A stretch of 64,000 nucleotides of DNA, taken from Histidinibacterium aquaticum (GTDB lineage Bacteria; Pseudomonadota; Alphaproteobacteria; Rhodobacterales; Rhodobacteraceae). The number at the start of each line of letters is the position of its first letter. Positions within the stretch are counted from its first letter, which is position 1. Location: assembly GCF_008710275.1 (NCBI RefSeq), contig NZ_VYQE01000001.1, forward strand, positions 372,001 through 436,000, given 5' to 3'. Shown here one piece after another: positions 44,547 through 52,959 of this stretch. The notes beneath the pieces were generated by a model, which was given only the letters and a program-made list of their open reading frames with translations, was not told the origin of the DNA and searched no databases. The translations under genes were made by a program, and so were the position numbers.

Positions 44547-45227
44547 TCACTCGATGCTCTCGACGAGGTCCAGCACGGCGGGGCCCATCGCCTCGACGAT
44601 CACCTCCACCCCGCGGGCGTTCGGATGAATGCCGTCGGACTGCATGAATTCGCCCGCCGAGGAGATGTCCTCGCCCATGTCGAAGCCCTCGAAGAAGCTC
44701 GGGAAGAGCAGCGTGCCGTAATCCTCCGAGAGTTCGGGGTACATCGCGTCGAAGGCGGCCTTGTAGTCCGGCCCGTAGTTGCCGGGCGCCTGCATGCCCA
44801 CGAGAAGCACCTCGACCTCCGCCTTCTGCGCGGCATCCAGGATGCCGGCGAGATTCTCGCGGCTCACGGCGGGGTCGATCCCCCGCAGCATGTCGTTCCC
44901 GCCGAGCGCCACGATCATCGCATCGACCTCGTCGGTCAGCGTCCAGTCCACCCGCGAGAGCCCGCCCGCCGTCGTGTCCCCGGAGACGCCCGCGTTCACG
45001 ATCTCGACATCGGCCCCCTGCTCCCGCAGCCAGGCCTCGAGCGTCGGCACGAAGCCCTCCTCCGCCGGGAGCCCGTAGCCCTGGGTGAGGCTGTCGCCCA
45101 GCGCGGCCACCGTGGCCTGCTGCGCGGCGGCGGCGGAACTGCCGACAATGAGACAGATCGCGCTGTTGCAGAGAAGGGCCCGGGATCCATATCGGAATGA
45201 ACCGAGCAGTCCGGACAGGTGCCCCAT
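44547..45227 (-). CDS. SGNH-type arylesterase/thioesterase I (TesA-like)
   Basis: A 226-residue periplasmic esterase. A signal peptide covers about 1-36 (ALLCNSAICLIVGSSAAAAQ). SGNH blocks: GDSLTQGYGL (Ser), NAGVSGDTTAG (Gly), GGNDML (Asn), DGIHPN (Asp and His). Its ATG (45225-45227) overlaps the start codon of the divergent ABC gene, the same tesA/ybbA pairing as in E. coli. Confidence 0.92.
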   Translation of the reverse strand: MGHLSGLLGSFRYGSRALLCNSAICLIVGSSAAAAQQATVAALGDSLTQGYGLPAEEGFVPTLEAWLREQGADVEIVNAGVSGDTTAGGLSRVDWTLTDEVDAMIVALGGNDMLRGIDPAVSRENLAGILDAAQKAEVEVLLVGMQAPGNYGPDYKAAFDAMYPELSEDYGTLLFPSFFEGFDMGEDISSAGEFMQSDGIHPNARGVEVIVEAMGPAVLDLVESIE

Positions 45228-45918
45228 GACAGACCCCGCCCTTTCTCTCGACCGCGTTTCCCTCACGCTCGACGGCAACGCGGGGCCGGTGGAGATACTC
45301 CACTCGGTTTCGCTGGAGGTGGACCGGGGACAGACGCTGGGGCTGGTGGGGCCAAGCGGATCGGGCAAGTCGTCGCTCCTCATGCTCATGGGCGGGCTCG
45401 AGGCCGCGACCTCGGGGACCATCACCGCGCTCGGTCAGGACCTGACGGCGATGGACGAGGACGGGCTCGCGCGGTTCAGAAGGGACAATATGGGGGTGGT
45501 CTTCCAGAGCTTCCACCTGATCCCGACGATGACCGCACTGGAGAACGTGGCGACGCCGCTAGAACTGGCGGGTCACCGCGACGCCTTCGAGCGGGCCGAG
45601 GCAGAGCTAGAGGCCGTGGGACTGGCCCACCGGGCAGGCCACTACCCCGGCCAGATGTCGGGCGGCGAGCAGCAGCGCGTGGCGCTGGCCCGGGCGGCCG
45701 CGCCCCGCCCCGCGATCCTGCTCGCGGACGAACCGACCGGCAATCTCGACGAGACGACGGGCGGGACGATCATCGACCTGCTCTTCGGCCTGCGCGACCG
45801 GCACGGAGCGACGCTCGTGATGGTCACCCACGCGCTGGAACTGGCACGGCGCTGCGACCGGGTCGTGCGGCTCCGTGACGGCCGGATCGAGACGCCGGAG
45901 GCGAGGGCCGCGGAATGA
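45226..45918 (+). CDS. ABC transporter ATPase (YbbA/LolD type)
   Basis: A 230-residue ATPase of the MacB/LolD group. Walker A GPSGSGKSS (about 43-51), signature MSGGEQQRVALARA, Walker B ILLADEPTGNLD, switch His VTHALE. It partners the FtsX-like permease that overlaps its end by four bases. Substrate unknown; in E. coli the YbbAP system is linked to TesA. Confidence 0.93.
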   Translation: MTDPALSLDRVSLTLDGNAGPVEILHSVSLEVDRGQTLGLVGPSGSGKSSLLMLMGGLEAATSGTITALGQDLTAMDEDGLARFRRDNMGVVFQSFHLIPTMTALENVATPLELAGHRDAFERAEAELEAVGLAHRAGHYPGQMSGGEQQRVALARAAAPRPAILLADEPTGNLDETTGGTIIDLLFGLRDRHGATLVMVTHALELARRCDRVVRLRDGRIETPEARAAE

Positions 45919-48440
45919 GCTGGCAGGTCTCCGCCCGGATCGCCCGCCGGGAGTTGCGCGGCGGGCTCGCGGGCTTTCGCATCTTCCTCGCCTGCCTCGC
46001 TCTCGGCGTGGCCGCCATTGCCGCCGTCGGCACCGTGCGGTCCTCCATCGAGGCGGGGCTGGAGCGCGAGGGCGCGGCTCTGCTTGGCGGCGACGCCGAG
46101 GTCGAGTTCACCTACCGTTTCGCCCGGGACGAGGAACTGGCCTGGCTGGAGGGGATCGCGGACCGCGTGTCGGAGACGGTCGACTTCCGGTCGATGGCCG
46201 TGGTCGACCGCGACGAGGCCGAGCGAGGCCTGACCCAGGTCAAGGCTGTGGACGACCTCTACCCCCTCGTGGGCGCGGTGGAGCTCTCGCCCGAGATGCC
46301 GCTGACGGAGGCCTTCGCCGGTAGCGGCGACCGGCCCGGGGCCGTCATGCAGCCGGTGCTCGCGGACCGCCTCGCGCTCTCGCCCGGCGACAGCTTCCGG
46401 CTGGGCGAGCAGGAGTTCGTCCTCTCCGCCATCCTCGAACGCTACCCCGACAACTCCGGCGCGGGCTTCGGGCTTGGGCCACGGACCATCGTGCGAACCG
46501 AGGACCTCGCCGAGAGCGGCCTTATCCAGGAAGGCACCCTCTTCGAGACACAGTACCGGCTGGATCTGCCGGAGGGCGCGGACCTCGCGGCGCTGGAAGC
46601 GCAGGCGGAAAGGCTCTGGCGCGACAGCGGCCTGCGCTGGCGCGACGCGCGGGCGGGCGCGCCCGGCATCGCGCGCTTCGTCGACCGGCTCGGGGCCTTC
46701 CTGATCCTCGTCGGGCTCTCGGGGCTCGCGGTGGGCGGCGTCGGCGTCTCGGCGGCGGTGCGCGCCTATCTCGCGGGCAAGACCGAGGTCATCGCCGTGC
46801 TCAAGACCTTCGGCGCGAGCCGGGCGGTGATCTTCCGCAGCTACTTCCTGCAGATCGGCGCGCTGACCTGCCTGGGCATCCTCCTGGGTCTGATCCTGGG
46901 GGCCGGGGCGCCGCTGCTGCTCTCCCCGCTGATCGAGTCGCGGCTGCCCGTGCCCATCGACCTCGGCCTCTATCCGGCCCCCCTGCTGGAGGCCGCACTC
47001 TACGGGGTCCTCGCCGCGCTGATCTTCACGCTCTGGCCCCTGGCCCGGGCAGAGGAGGTGCGCGCCGCGACGCTCTTCCGCGACTCCCTTTCGGGCGGCA
47101 GCGCCCTGCCCCGGCCCCGCTACATCGCGGCCACCGGCGCGCTTCTCCTCGTCCTGCTGGCGGCCGCCATCTGGTTCTCGGGCACCGTCGAACTCACGCT
47201 CTGGACGGCCGGCGGCATCGCCGGGTCGCTCGCGCTGCTGGCGCTGGCGGCGGCGCTGGCGCGGGCCCTCGCCCGACGGTCCGGCCACGCGGCGCGCGGC
47301 CGTCCGGCGCTGCGGCTCGCCCTCGGCGCCATCGGAGCGCGGGGCGGCGAGGCGACGTCGGTGGTCCTCTCCCTCGGCCTCGGTCTCGCCGTGCTCGCGG
47401 GGATCGGCCAGATCGACGGAAATATCCGCCAGTCGATCTCGGGCGAACTGCCGGAGGTCGCACCCTCCTACTTCTTCGTGGACATCCAGCCCGACCAGAT
47501 CGACGGCTTCCGCGAACGGGTCGAGACCGATCCCGCCGTCAGCCGGGTCGACGCCGCACCTATGCTCCGGGGCATCATCACCCGGATCAACGGCGCGCCC
47601 GCGACCGAAGTGGCCGGGGGCCACTGGGTCGTTCAGGGGGACCGGGGCGTGACCTATTCCGAAGAGCTGCCCGACGACACCGTGCTGACCGCGGGAGAGT
47701 GGTGGCCGGAGGACTACGACGGCCCGCCCCTCGTCAGCTTCGCCGCCGAGGAGGCCGCGGAGATCGGGCTGGCTCTCGGCGACGAGATCACCCTCAACAT
47801 CCTCGGGCGGGACATCACCGCCGAGATCGCGAGCTTCCGCGAGGTGGAGTTCGAGACGGCGGGGATCGGCTTCGTCCTGTCGATGAACCCCTCGGCCCTG
47901 GCCGGCGCCCCGCACAGCTGGATCAGCACGGTCTACGCAGATGAAGAGGCCGAGGCGGCGATCCTCCGCGACGTGACGCAGGCCTATCCGAACGTGACCG
48001 CGATCTCGATCCGAGAGGGGATCGACCGGGTGCTGGAACTGCTTCAGGGCATCTCCGCCGCGACCCGCTACGGTGCGGCCGCGACGCTCCTGACGGGCTT
48101 CCTCGTGCTCATCGGTGCAGCTGCCGCCGGCGAGAGGAGCCGCGTCTACGAGAGCGCCGTGCTCAAGACCCTCGGCGCAAGCCGGCGGCGCATCCTCGCG
48201 AGCTTCGCCCTGCGCTCCGCCCTTCTGGGCCTCGCGGCGGGCGGCGTCGCGCTGGCGGCGGGGCTGCTCGGGGGGTGGGCCGTGAGCACCTTCGTCATGG
48301 AGACCGATTACGCGGTGATCTGGGGCAACGCGCTTGCCATCGTTCTGGGCGGGATGGCCGCGACGCTGGTCGCGGGCCTGCTCTTCGCGCTCCGGCCGCT
48401 GGCTGCGCGCCCGGCCCGTGTGCTAAGGGCCCGCGAATGA
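45915..48440 (+). CDS. FtsX-like ABC permease (YbbP type)
   Basis: An 841-residue membrane protein with an N-terminal helix near residue 20, a large periplasmic domain (about 45-250), a first FtsX block (IVLVGLSGLAVGGVGV-like segment near 260, then ALKTFGASR), a second periplasmic domain (about 510-700) and a C-terminal FtsX block (AVLKTLGASRRRILASFALR). Paired KTxGASR loops contact the ATPase. It overlaps its neighbours by four bases at each end. Confidence 0.92.
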   Translation: MSWQVSARIARRELRGGLAGFRIFLACLALGVAAIAAVGTVRSSIEAGLEREGAALLGGDAEVEFTYRFARDEELAWLEGIADRVSETVDFRSMAVVDRDEAERGLTQVKAVDDLYPLVGAVELSPEMPLTEAFAGSGDRPGAVMQPVLADRLALSPGDSFRLGEQEFVLSAILERYPDNSGAGFGLGPRTIVRTEDLAESGLIQEGTLFETQYRLDLPEGADLAALEAQAERLWRDSGLRWRDARAGAPGIARFVDRLGAFLILVGLSGLAVGGVGVSAAVRAYLAGKTEVIAVLKTFGASRAVIFRSYFLQIGALTCLGILLGLILGAGAPLLLSPLIESRLPVPIDLGLYPAPLLEAALYGVLAALIFTLWPLARAEEVRAATLFRDSLSGGSALPRPRYIAATGALLLVLLAAAIWFSGTVELTLWTAGGIAGSLALLALAAALARALARRSGHAARGRPALRLALGAIGARGGEATSVVLSLGLGLAVLAGIGQIDGNIRQSISGELPEVAPSYFFVDIQPDQIDGFRERVETDPAVSRVDAAPMLRGIITRINGAPATEVAGGHWVVQGDRGVTYSEELPDDTVLTAGEWWPEDYDGPPLVSFAAEEAAEIGLALGDEITLNILGRDITAEIASFREVEFETAGIGFVLSMNPSALAGAPHSWISTVYADEEAEAAILRDVTQAYPNVTAISIREGIDRVLELLQGISAATRYGAAATLLTGFLVLIGAAAAGERSRVYESAVLKTLGASRRRILASFALRSALLGLAAGGVALAAGLLGGWAVSTFVMETDYAVIWGNALAIVLGGMAATLVAGLLFALRPLAARPARVLRARE

Positions 48441-49030
48441 CACATCGGTTCTTCGGCTACGGCTCGCTCGTCAATCTCTCCACCCACGACTATCCCGGCG
48501 CACGTCCGGCCCGCCTCTCGGGCTGGCGACGCGTGTGGCGGCACGCGCAGCTCCGCCCTGTGGCCTTCCTCTCGGTGGAACGCGCCGAGGACTCCGAGAT
48601 CGAGGGCGTGGTCGCCGACGTGCCGGGGGCCGACTGGCGCGCGCTGGACGAGAGGGAACGGGCCTACGCCCGCCGCGACGTGACCGAGCTTGTCCGGCAT
48701 GACGGCGAGATCGGCCCAACTGTGGTCTACGAGATCGAGTCCGACAAGCTGGAGCCGCCCGACGTCTCGCATCCCATCCTGCTGAGCTACATCGACGTCG
48801 TGGTCCAGGGCTACCTGCGGCTCTTCGGGCAGGACGGCGTCGACCGTTTCGTCGCCTCCACCCGGGGCTGGGATGCACCGGTGCTCGACGACCGGGAGGC
48901 TCCGATCTACCCCCGCCCGCAGCTTCTCTCGCCCGACGAGCGGAGGAAAGTGGACCGGATCCTCGACGAGACCGGCGCGCGGGTCGCGGGGCCGGAGGCC
49001 TACGACCTCTCCCGTCTCGGCGCGGCCTGA
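48437..49030 (+). CDS. Gamma-glutamylcyclotransferase-like protein
   Basis: A 197-residue protein of the GGCT fold. FGYGSLVN near residue 6 is the substrate loop and RDVTELVR follows the LDERERAYAR segment, where the catalytic Glu (ERE) lies. It would make 5-oxoproline from gamma-glutamyl peptides, or be a related cyclotransferase. ATGA overlap with the FtsX-like gene shows translational coupling. Confidence 0.8.
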   Translation: MTHRFFGYGSLVNLSTHDYPGARPARLSGWRRVWRHAQLRPVAFLSVERAEDSEIEGVVADVPGADWRALDERERAYARRDVTELVRHDGEIGPTVVYEIESDKLEPPDVSHPILLSYIDVVVQGYLRLFGQDGVDRFVASTRGWDAPVLDDREAPIYPRPQLLSPDERRKVDRILDETGARVAGPEAYDLSRLGAA

Positions 49031-49052
49031 TCCTCTAGCCTAACCGGCCGGG

Positions 49053-50372
49053 TCAGAGCGAGGGCTTCACCTGCATCAGGCGCATGACCTGTGCCATCTC
49101 GGGGCCCCGGTCCATACCCGTGACTGCCTGGCGGAGCGGCATGAAGAGGCCCTTCCCCTTGCGGCCCGTCGCCTCCTTCACCGCGCCGGTCCAGTCGGAC
49201 CAGGTCGTCTCGGTGTAGGGAGGCTCCCCCAGAAGCCCGAGCGCTTCTTCCACGAAGGCCCGATCCTCCTCGGGGACCTCGGGAGAGGCACCCTCGTAGA
49301 AGAGGCGCCACCAGCCGGCCATGTCGGAGAGCGTGTCGATGTTCTCGCGCACGACATCCCAGAACACGGGGCCAAGGTGCTCGGGCACGCCGAGCGCCAG
49401 TACGTCGTCCTTCACCTCCTCGTAGGGACGGCCGACGAGCCAGCGGTGCGTCAGCGGGACGAGGTCCTCGCTGTCGAACTTGGTCGGCGCCGAGCCGAAG
49501 GACGACAGGTCGAAGCCTTCGACCACGGCCTCGGTCGTCTCGCGCAGCTCCACGGGCTGGGACGAGCCGAGCCGCGCCATGAGCGAGAGGATCGCCGCGG
49601 GTGCGATGCCGCGGGCGCGGAGGTCGCGGAGGGAGAGCGTGCCGAGCCGCTTGGAAAGCGCCTCGCCGTGCGGACCGGTTAGCAGCGAGTGGTGGGCGAA
49701 GCGGGGCACGGTGCCGCCCAGCGCCTGGATGATCTGGATCTGGGTGGCGGTGTTGGTCACGTGGTCCGAGCCGCGCACGACGTCCGTGATCCCCATCTCG
49801 GTGTCATCGACGACGGAGGCGATGGTGTAGAGCACCTGCCCGTCCGCGCGGATCAGGACCGGATCGGAGACGGACGCCGCGTCGATGGAGATCGGGCCGA
49901 GGATGCCGTCCTCCCACTCGATCCGCTCCTGGTCGAGCTTGAAGCGCCAGTAGCCGCCACGTTCGGCGCGCAGGCGGTCCTTCTCCTCGTTCGATAGATC
50001 GAGAGCGGCGCGGTCGTATACCGGCGGGCGGCCCATGTTGAGCTGCTTCTTGCGCTTGAGGTCGAGCTCGGTCGGCGTCTCGAAGCACTCGTAGAGCCGG
50101 CCCATCTCGATCAGCTTCTGCTGAGCGGCGGCGTAGCGGTCGAGCCGCTCGGACTGGCGCTCGATCCGGTCCCAGTCGAGGCCGAGCCAGGTGAGATCCT
50201 CCTTGATCGCGTCGACGTAGTCTTCCTTCGACCGCTCGGGGTCGGTGTCGTCGATGCGCAGGATGAAATCGCCGCCGACCTGCCGGGCGATGGCGTAGTT
50301 GAAGAGCGCGGCGCGCAGGTTGCCGATGTGCAGGTAACCGGTCGGAGAGGGGGCGAAGCGGGTGGTGGTCAT
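49053..50372 (-). CDS. gltX: Glutamyl-tRNA synthetase
   Basis: Class I synthetase of 439 residues. The HIGN motif (PSPTGYLHIGNLRAAL) is at about 15-18 and the KMSK-equivalent is LSKRLGTLSL near 236. The C-terminal anticodon-binding region is helical and ends QVMRLMQVKPSL. Alphaproteobacteria often have two GltX enzymes, and this one may charge tRNA-Glu and/or tRNA-Gln. Start ATG at 50372. Confidence 0.95.
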   Translation of the reverse strand: MTTTRFAPSPTGYLHIGNLRAALFNYAIARQVGGDFILRIDDTDPERSKEDYVDAIKEDLTWLGLDWDRIERQSERLDRYAAAQQKLIEMGRLYECFETPTELDLKRKKQLNMGRPPVYDRAALDLSNEEKDRLRAERGGYWRFKLDQERIEWEDGILGPISIDAASVSDPVLIRADGQVLYTIASVVDDTEMGITDVVRGSDHVTNTATQIQIIQALGGTVPRFAHHSLLTGPHGEALSKRLGTLSLRDLRARGIAPAAILSLMARLGSSQPVELRETTEAVVEGFDLSSFGSAPTKFDSEDLVPLTHRWLVGRPYEEVKDDVLALGVPEHLGPVFWDVVRENIDTLSDMAGWWRLFYEGASPEVPEEDRAFVEEALGLLGEPPYTETTWSDWTGAVKEATGRKGKGLFMPLRQAVTGMDRGPEMAQVMRLMQVKPSL

Positions 50373-50432
50373 GGCGCGGCTCCTTTGGCGCGCGCTCTTC
50401 CACAGCGGGCCGGGATTGTCCATATCGGGCCC

Positions 50433-50825
50433 ATGGACCAGACCGCTCCCAGCCTCGAGGAAATCGAGGCCTGCGCCCGCCGTGCCATCGAGATCCTGCC
50501 CGAGCCCTTTCGCAAGGCCGCGCTGGAGGTCGCCCTGCGGGTCGTCGACTTTCCGCCCGAGGAGATCCTCGAGGAGATGCAGGCCGGGGACTTCGACCTC
50601 ACCGGGCTCTACGAGGGGGTTCCGATGACGGAGAAATCGGTGATGGACGTGCCGCAGGGGCCGGATACGGTCTGGCTCTTCCGGCGGCCGATCCTCGACG
50701 AATGGGCGGACCGGGGGAACGTTACGGTGGCGGAGCTCGTGGGTCACGTGACGGTGCACGAGTTTGCGCATCATTTCGGCTGGTCGGACGACGATATCGC
50801 CGCAATCGATCCTTGGTGGGAGTAG
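50433..50825 (+). CDS. Small zincin-like metallopeptidase family protein
   Basis: A 130-residue protein with a zinc motif HEFAHHFG (HExxH) at about 113-120, followed by an acidic tail SDDDIAAID. This matches the small metallopeptidase family (formerly DUF1025-like). Most of the length is helical and acidic. Divergent from gltX, 60 bases away. Confidence 0.88.
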   Translation: MDQTAPSLEEIEACARRAIEILPEPFRKAALEVALRVVDFPPEEILEEMQAGDFDLTGLYEGVPMTEKSVMDVPQGPDTVWLFRRPILDEWADRGNVTVAELVGHVTVHEFAHHFGWSDDDIAAIDPWWE

Positions 50826-50849
50826 CCAAGCACGGGAAGGGCCGCAGCC

Positions 50850-50865
50850 TGTCCAAGCTTGGACA
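50850..50865. promoter_or_regulatory. Palindrome TGTCCAAGCTTGGACA
   Basis: Perfect 16-base palindrome upstream of the MBL-hydrolase gene (start 50994), with a one-mismatch copy at 42071. The size and symmetry resemble operators of dimeric regulators. The binding protein is unknown. Confidence 0.6.
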
Positions 50866-50877
50866 TGGAGATAAACC

Positions 50878-50896
50878 ATTGTCATTAAATGATAAT
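50878..50896. promoter_or_regulatory. AT-rich palindrome upstream of MBL hydrolase
   Basis: ATTGTCATTAAATGATAAT, symmetric except for one base pair. It stands out in GC-rich DNA, 98 bases before the MBL gene. No T run follows, so it is more likely an operator than a terminator. Confidence 0.5.
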
Positions 50897-50993
50897 CTCA
50901 CTCATCGCCCTCTTCGTTAACTATTTGACGCTTGCGAGCCTCTTCGTCATTCGGACTGTCGGACCTAACTGAGCCGACGAGAAGGAGACCGCC

Positions 50994-51833
50994 ATGCCCG
51001 ATCCGTCCCCGGCCCACCTGCCCCGGTTCCGCGACTTCCGCCTCGGCGACTGGAAGGTCACCACGCTGCTCGCCGGTTCGCCGCGGCGCGAGGACCCGCA
51101 TTCGATTTTCGGCCTGAACGTCGACGCCGAGACCTTCGCGGCCGCGAGCCGCGCCGCCTTCCTGCCGACGGACTGGGCCCAGTTCTTCTTCACCCCGACG
51201 CTGGTGGATACCGGCTCGGAGCGGGTGCTCTTCGACACGGGGCTCAAGGCCGAGGGGCTCGTCGCGGCGCTCTCGGCGGCCGGCTACGGGACCGGGGACA
51301 TCACGCATGTCGTCCTGACCCACCTCCACGGCGACCACATCGGCGGGCTGACCGACGAGAGCGGCGAAGAGACCTTTCCGCAGGCCCAGTACCTGACTGG
51401 CGCGGTCGAATACGACGCCTGGTCGAAGCGCGACAGCGAGGCCTTCGAGAGCAAGGTCAGGCCGCTCGCCGAGCGGATCCGGTTCCTCGATGACGGTGAC
51501 GCCGTCCTGTCCGGCATCACCGCCGAGGCCGCCTTTGGCCACACCCCCGGGCACATGACCTTCCAGCTCGAGAGCGACTCCCGGCGCCTCTACCTCTTCG
51601 CCGACGTGGCGAACCATCCGGTCTATTCGCTGGCCCACCCGGACTGGGAGGTGACCTTCGACATGGACAAGACGCAGGCCGCGGCGACACGGCGGCGGGT
51701 GCTCTCGCAGCTTGCCGACGACCGGGTCCCGATGATCGGCTACCACATGCCTTTCCCGGCCTGCGGATACGTCGAACGGGAGGGTGACGGCTTCCGGTAC
51801 GTGCCGCATCTCTACCAGCTGATGCCGGGCTGA
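50994..51833 (+). CDS. Metallo-beta-lactamase-fold hydrolase (lactonase-like)
   Basis: A 279-residue MBL-fold enzyme. The zinc motif HLHGDHIGG is at about 108-116, further ligands in FGHTPGHM and LFADVANH, and the late His in MIGYHMPFP. The overall layout is that of AHL-lactonase-like and alkylsulfatase-distant MBL hydrolases; a quorum-signal role is possible but not shown. The GGAG before ATG 50994 is good. Two palindromes lie upstream. Confidence 0.88.
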   Translation: MPDPSPAHLPRFRDFRLGDWKVTTLLAGSPRREDPHSIFGLNVDAETFAAASRAAFLPTDWAQFFFTPTLVDTGSERVLFDTGLKAEGLVAALSAAGYGTGDITHVVLTHLHGDHIGGLTDESGEETFPQAQYLTGAVEYDAWSKRDSEAFESKVRPLAERIRFLDDGDAVLSGITAEAAFGHTPGHMTFQLESDSRRLYLFADVANHPVYSLAHPDWEVTFDMDKTQAAATRRRVLSQLADDRVPMIGYHMPFPACGYVEREGDGFRYVPHLYQLMPG

Positions 51834-51906
51834 GAGAGCTCCGGGGTGGCTTTCAAGGCGTTGGCCGACGTGCCATGTTAGCGCCAACGAAGTCCGGAGG
51901 CCCCAC

Positions 51907-52854
51907 ATGCGCGACATCCTCACCGTCACGCTCAACCCCGCGCTCGACCTGGCGACCTCGGTCGCGCACGTCCAGCCGAACGTGAAGCTGCGCTGCTCCC
52001 CGCCCGACACCGACCCGGGCGGCGGGGGCCTGAACGTGGCGCGGGCCATCCACCAGATGGGAGGCCAGTCGCGCTGCTTCGTCGCCCTTGGCGGCGACAC
52101 CGGGCAGGCGCTCCTCAACCTGCTGACCAGCGCCGGATTGACACCCGTCGTCTACGAGGCACCGGGCGAGACCCGCCAGAGCCTCGCGGTGACCGATCTC
52201 TCGACCATGGACCAGCTGCGTTTCATGCTCCCCGGTCCCGAGTGGCACCGCAGCGACATCGACGCGGTGCGCGAGGCGCTGCGCGAGGCCGCCACCGGCG
52301 ACGGCTACCTCGTGCTGTCGGGCTCCGGGCCCTCCGGCGCCGCGCCCGACCTCTACGCCCGGATCTGCGGCGATTTCGCCGAGACCGACGAGGAGATCAT
52401 CCTCGACACCTCGGGCCCTGCCCTCGCCCACCTGGCCGCGGGTCAGAAGAAACCGCCCTACGTGCTGCGCATGGACCAGCACGAGGGAGAGGAACTGGCG
52501 CGGCGTCCGCTGGCCTCTCGCGAAGAGAGCGCGGGCTTCGCCGCCTCCCTTGTGCGGCGCGGGGCGGCCCGGCTGGTGATTATCGCCCGCGGCGCGGACG
52601 GCTCGGTCATGGCGACGGCCGATCGCCGTCTGCATGTCTCCGCCGCCCCGGTCGTCGTGAATTCCAAGGTCGGCGCGGGCGACAGCTTCGTCGGCGGCTT
52701 CACCATGGCGCTCGCCCGGGGACAGGACGAGGCGGAAGCCATGCGCTGGGGGGCCGCCGCCGCATCGGCCGCCGTGACCACCCCCGGAACGCAGCTCTGC
52801 CATCTCGAGGACGTGGAGCGCTGCCTGCCCGACTGCCGGCTTTCGGAACTCTGA
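51907..52854 (+). CDS. PfkB-family sugar kinase (1-phosphofructokinase-like)
   Basis: A 315-residue kinase. N-terminal TVTLNPALDLATSV and GGGGLNVARAIHQMGG form the sugar-phosphate site; the C-terminal signature SKVGAGDSFVGGFTMAL holds the catalytic Asp. The pattern is that of 1-phosphofructokinase, tagatose-6-phosphate kinase or E. coli Pfk2. The start is the ATG at 51907 after a CGGAGG site. Confidence 0.9.
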   Translation: MRDILTVTLNPALDLATSVAHVQPNVKLRCSPPDTDPGGGGLNVARAIHQMGGQSRCFVALGGDTGQALLNLLTSAGLTPVVYEAPGETRQSLAVTDLSTMDQLRFMLPGPEWHRSDIDAVREALREAATGDGYLVLSGSGPSGAAPDLYARICGDFAETDEEIILDTSGPALAHLAAGQKKPPYVLRMDQHEGEELARRPLASREESAGFAASLVRRGAARLVIIARGADGSVMATADRRLHVSAAPVVVNSKVGAGDSFVGGFTMALARGQDEAEAMRWGAAAASAAVTTPGTQLCHLEDVERCLPDCRLSEL

Positions 52855-52959
52855 TCGGACCCGGCGGCAACACCGAAGGCCCATCGGCCCGAAGGGCGGT
52901 TTCCGCCCGTCGCGCCGCCGCATAGGCTGCGGCGCGATCCAGTCCCCGGTGCCGCTGCA

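Noticed and set aside
45642-47915. Very long open frame antisense to the FtsX-like permease
   Set aside because: It mirrors the codon bias of the real gene; its Gly/Arg/Asp-rich product has no domain.
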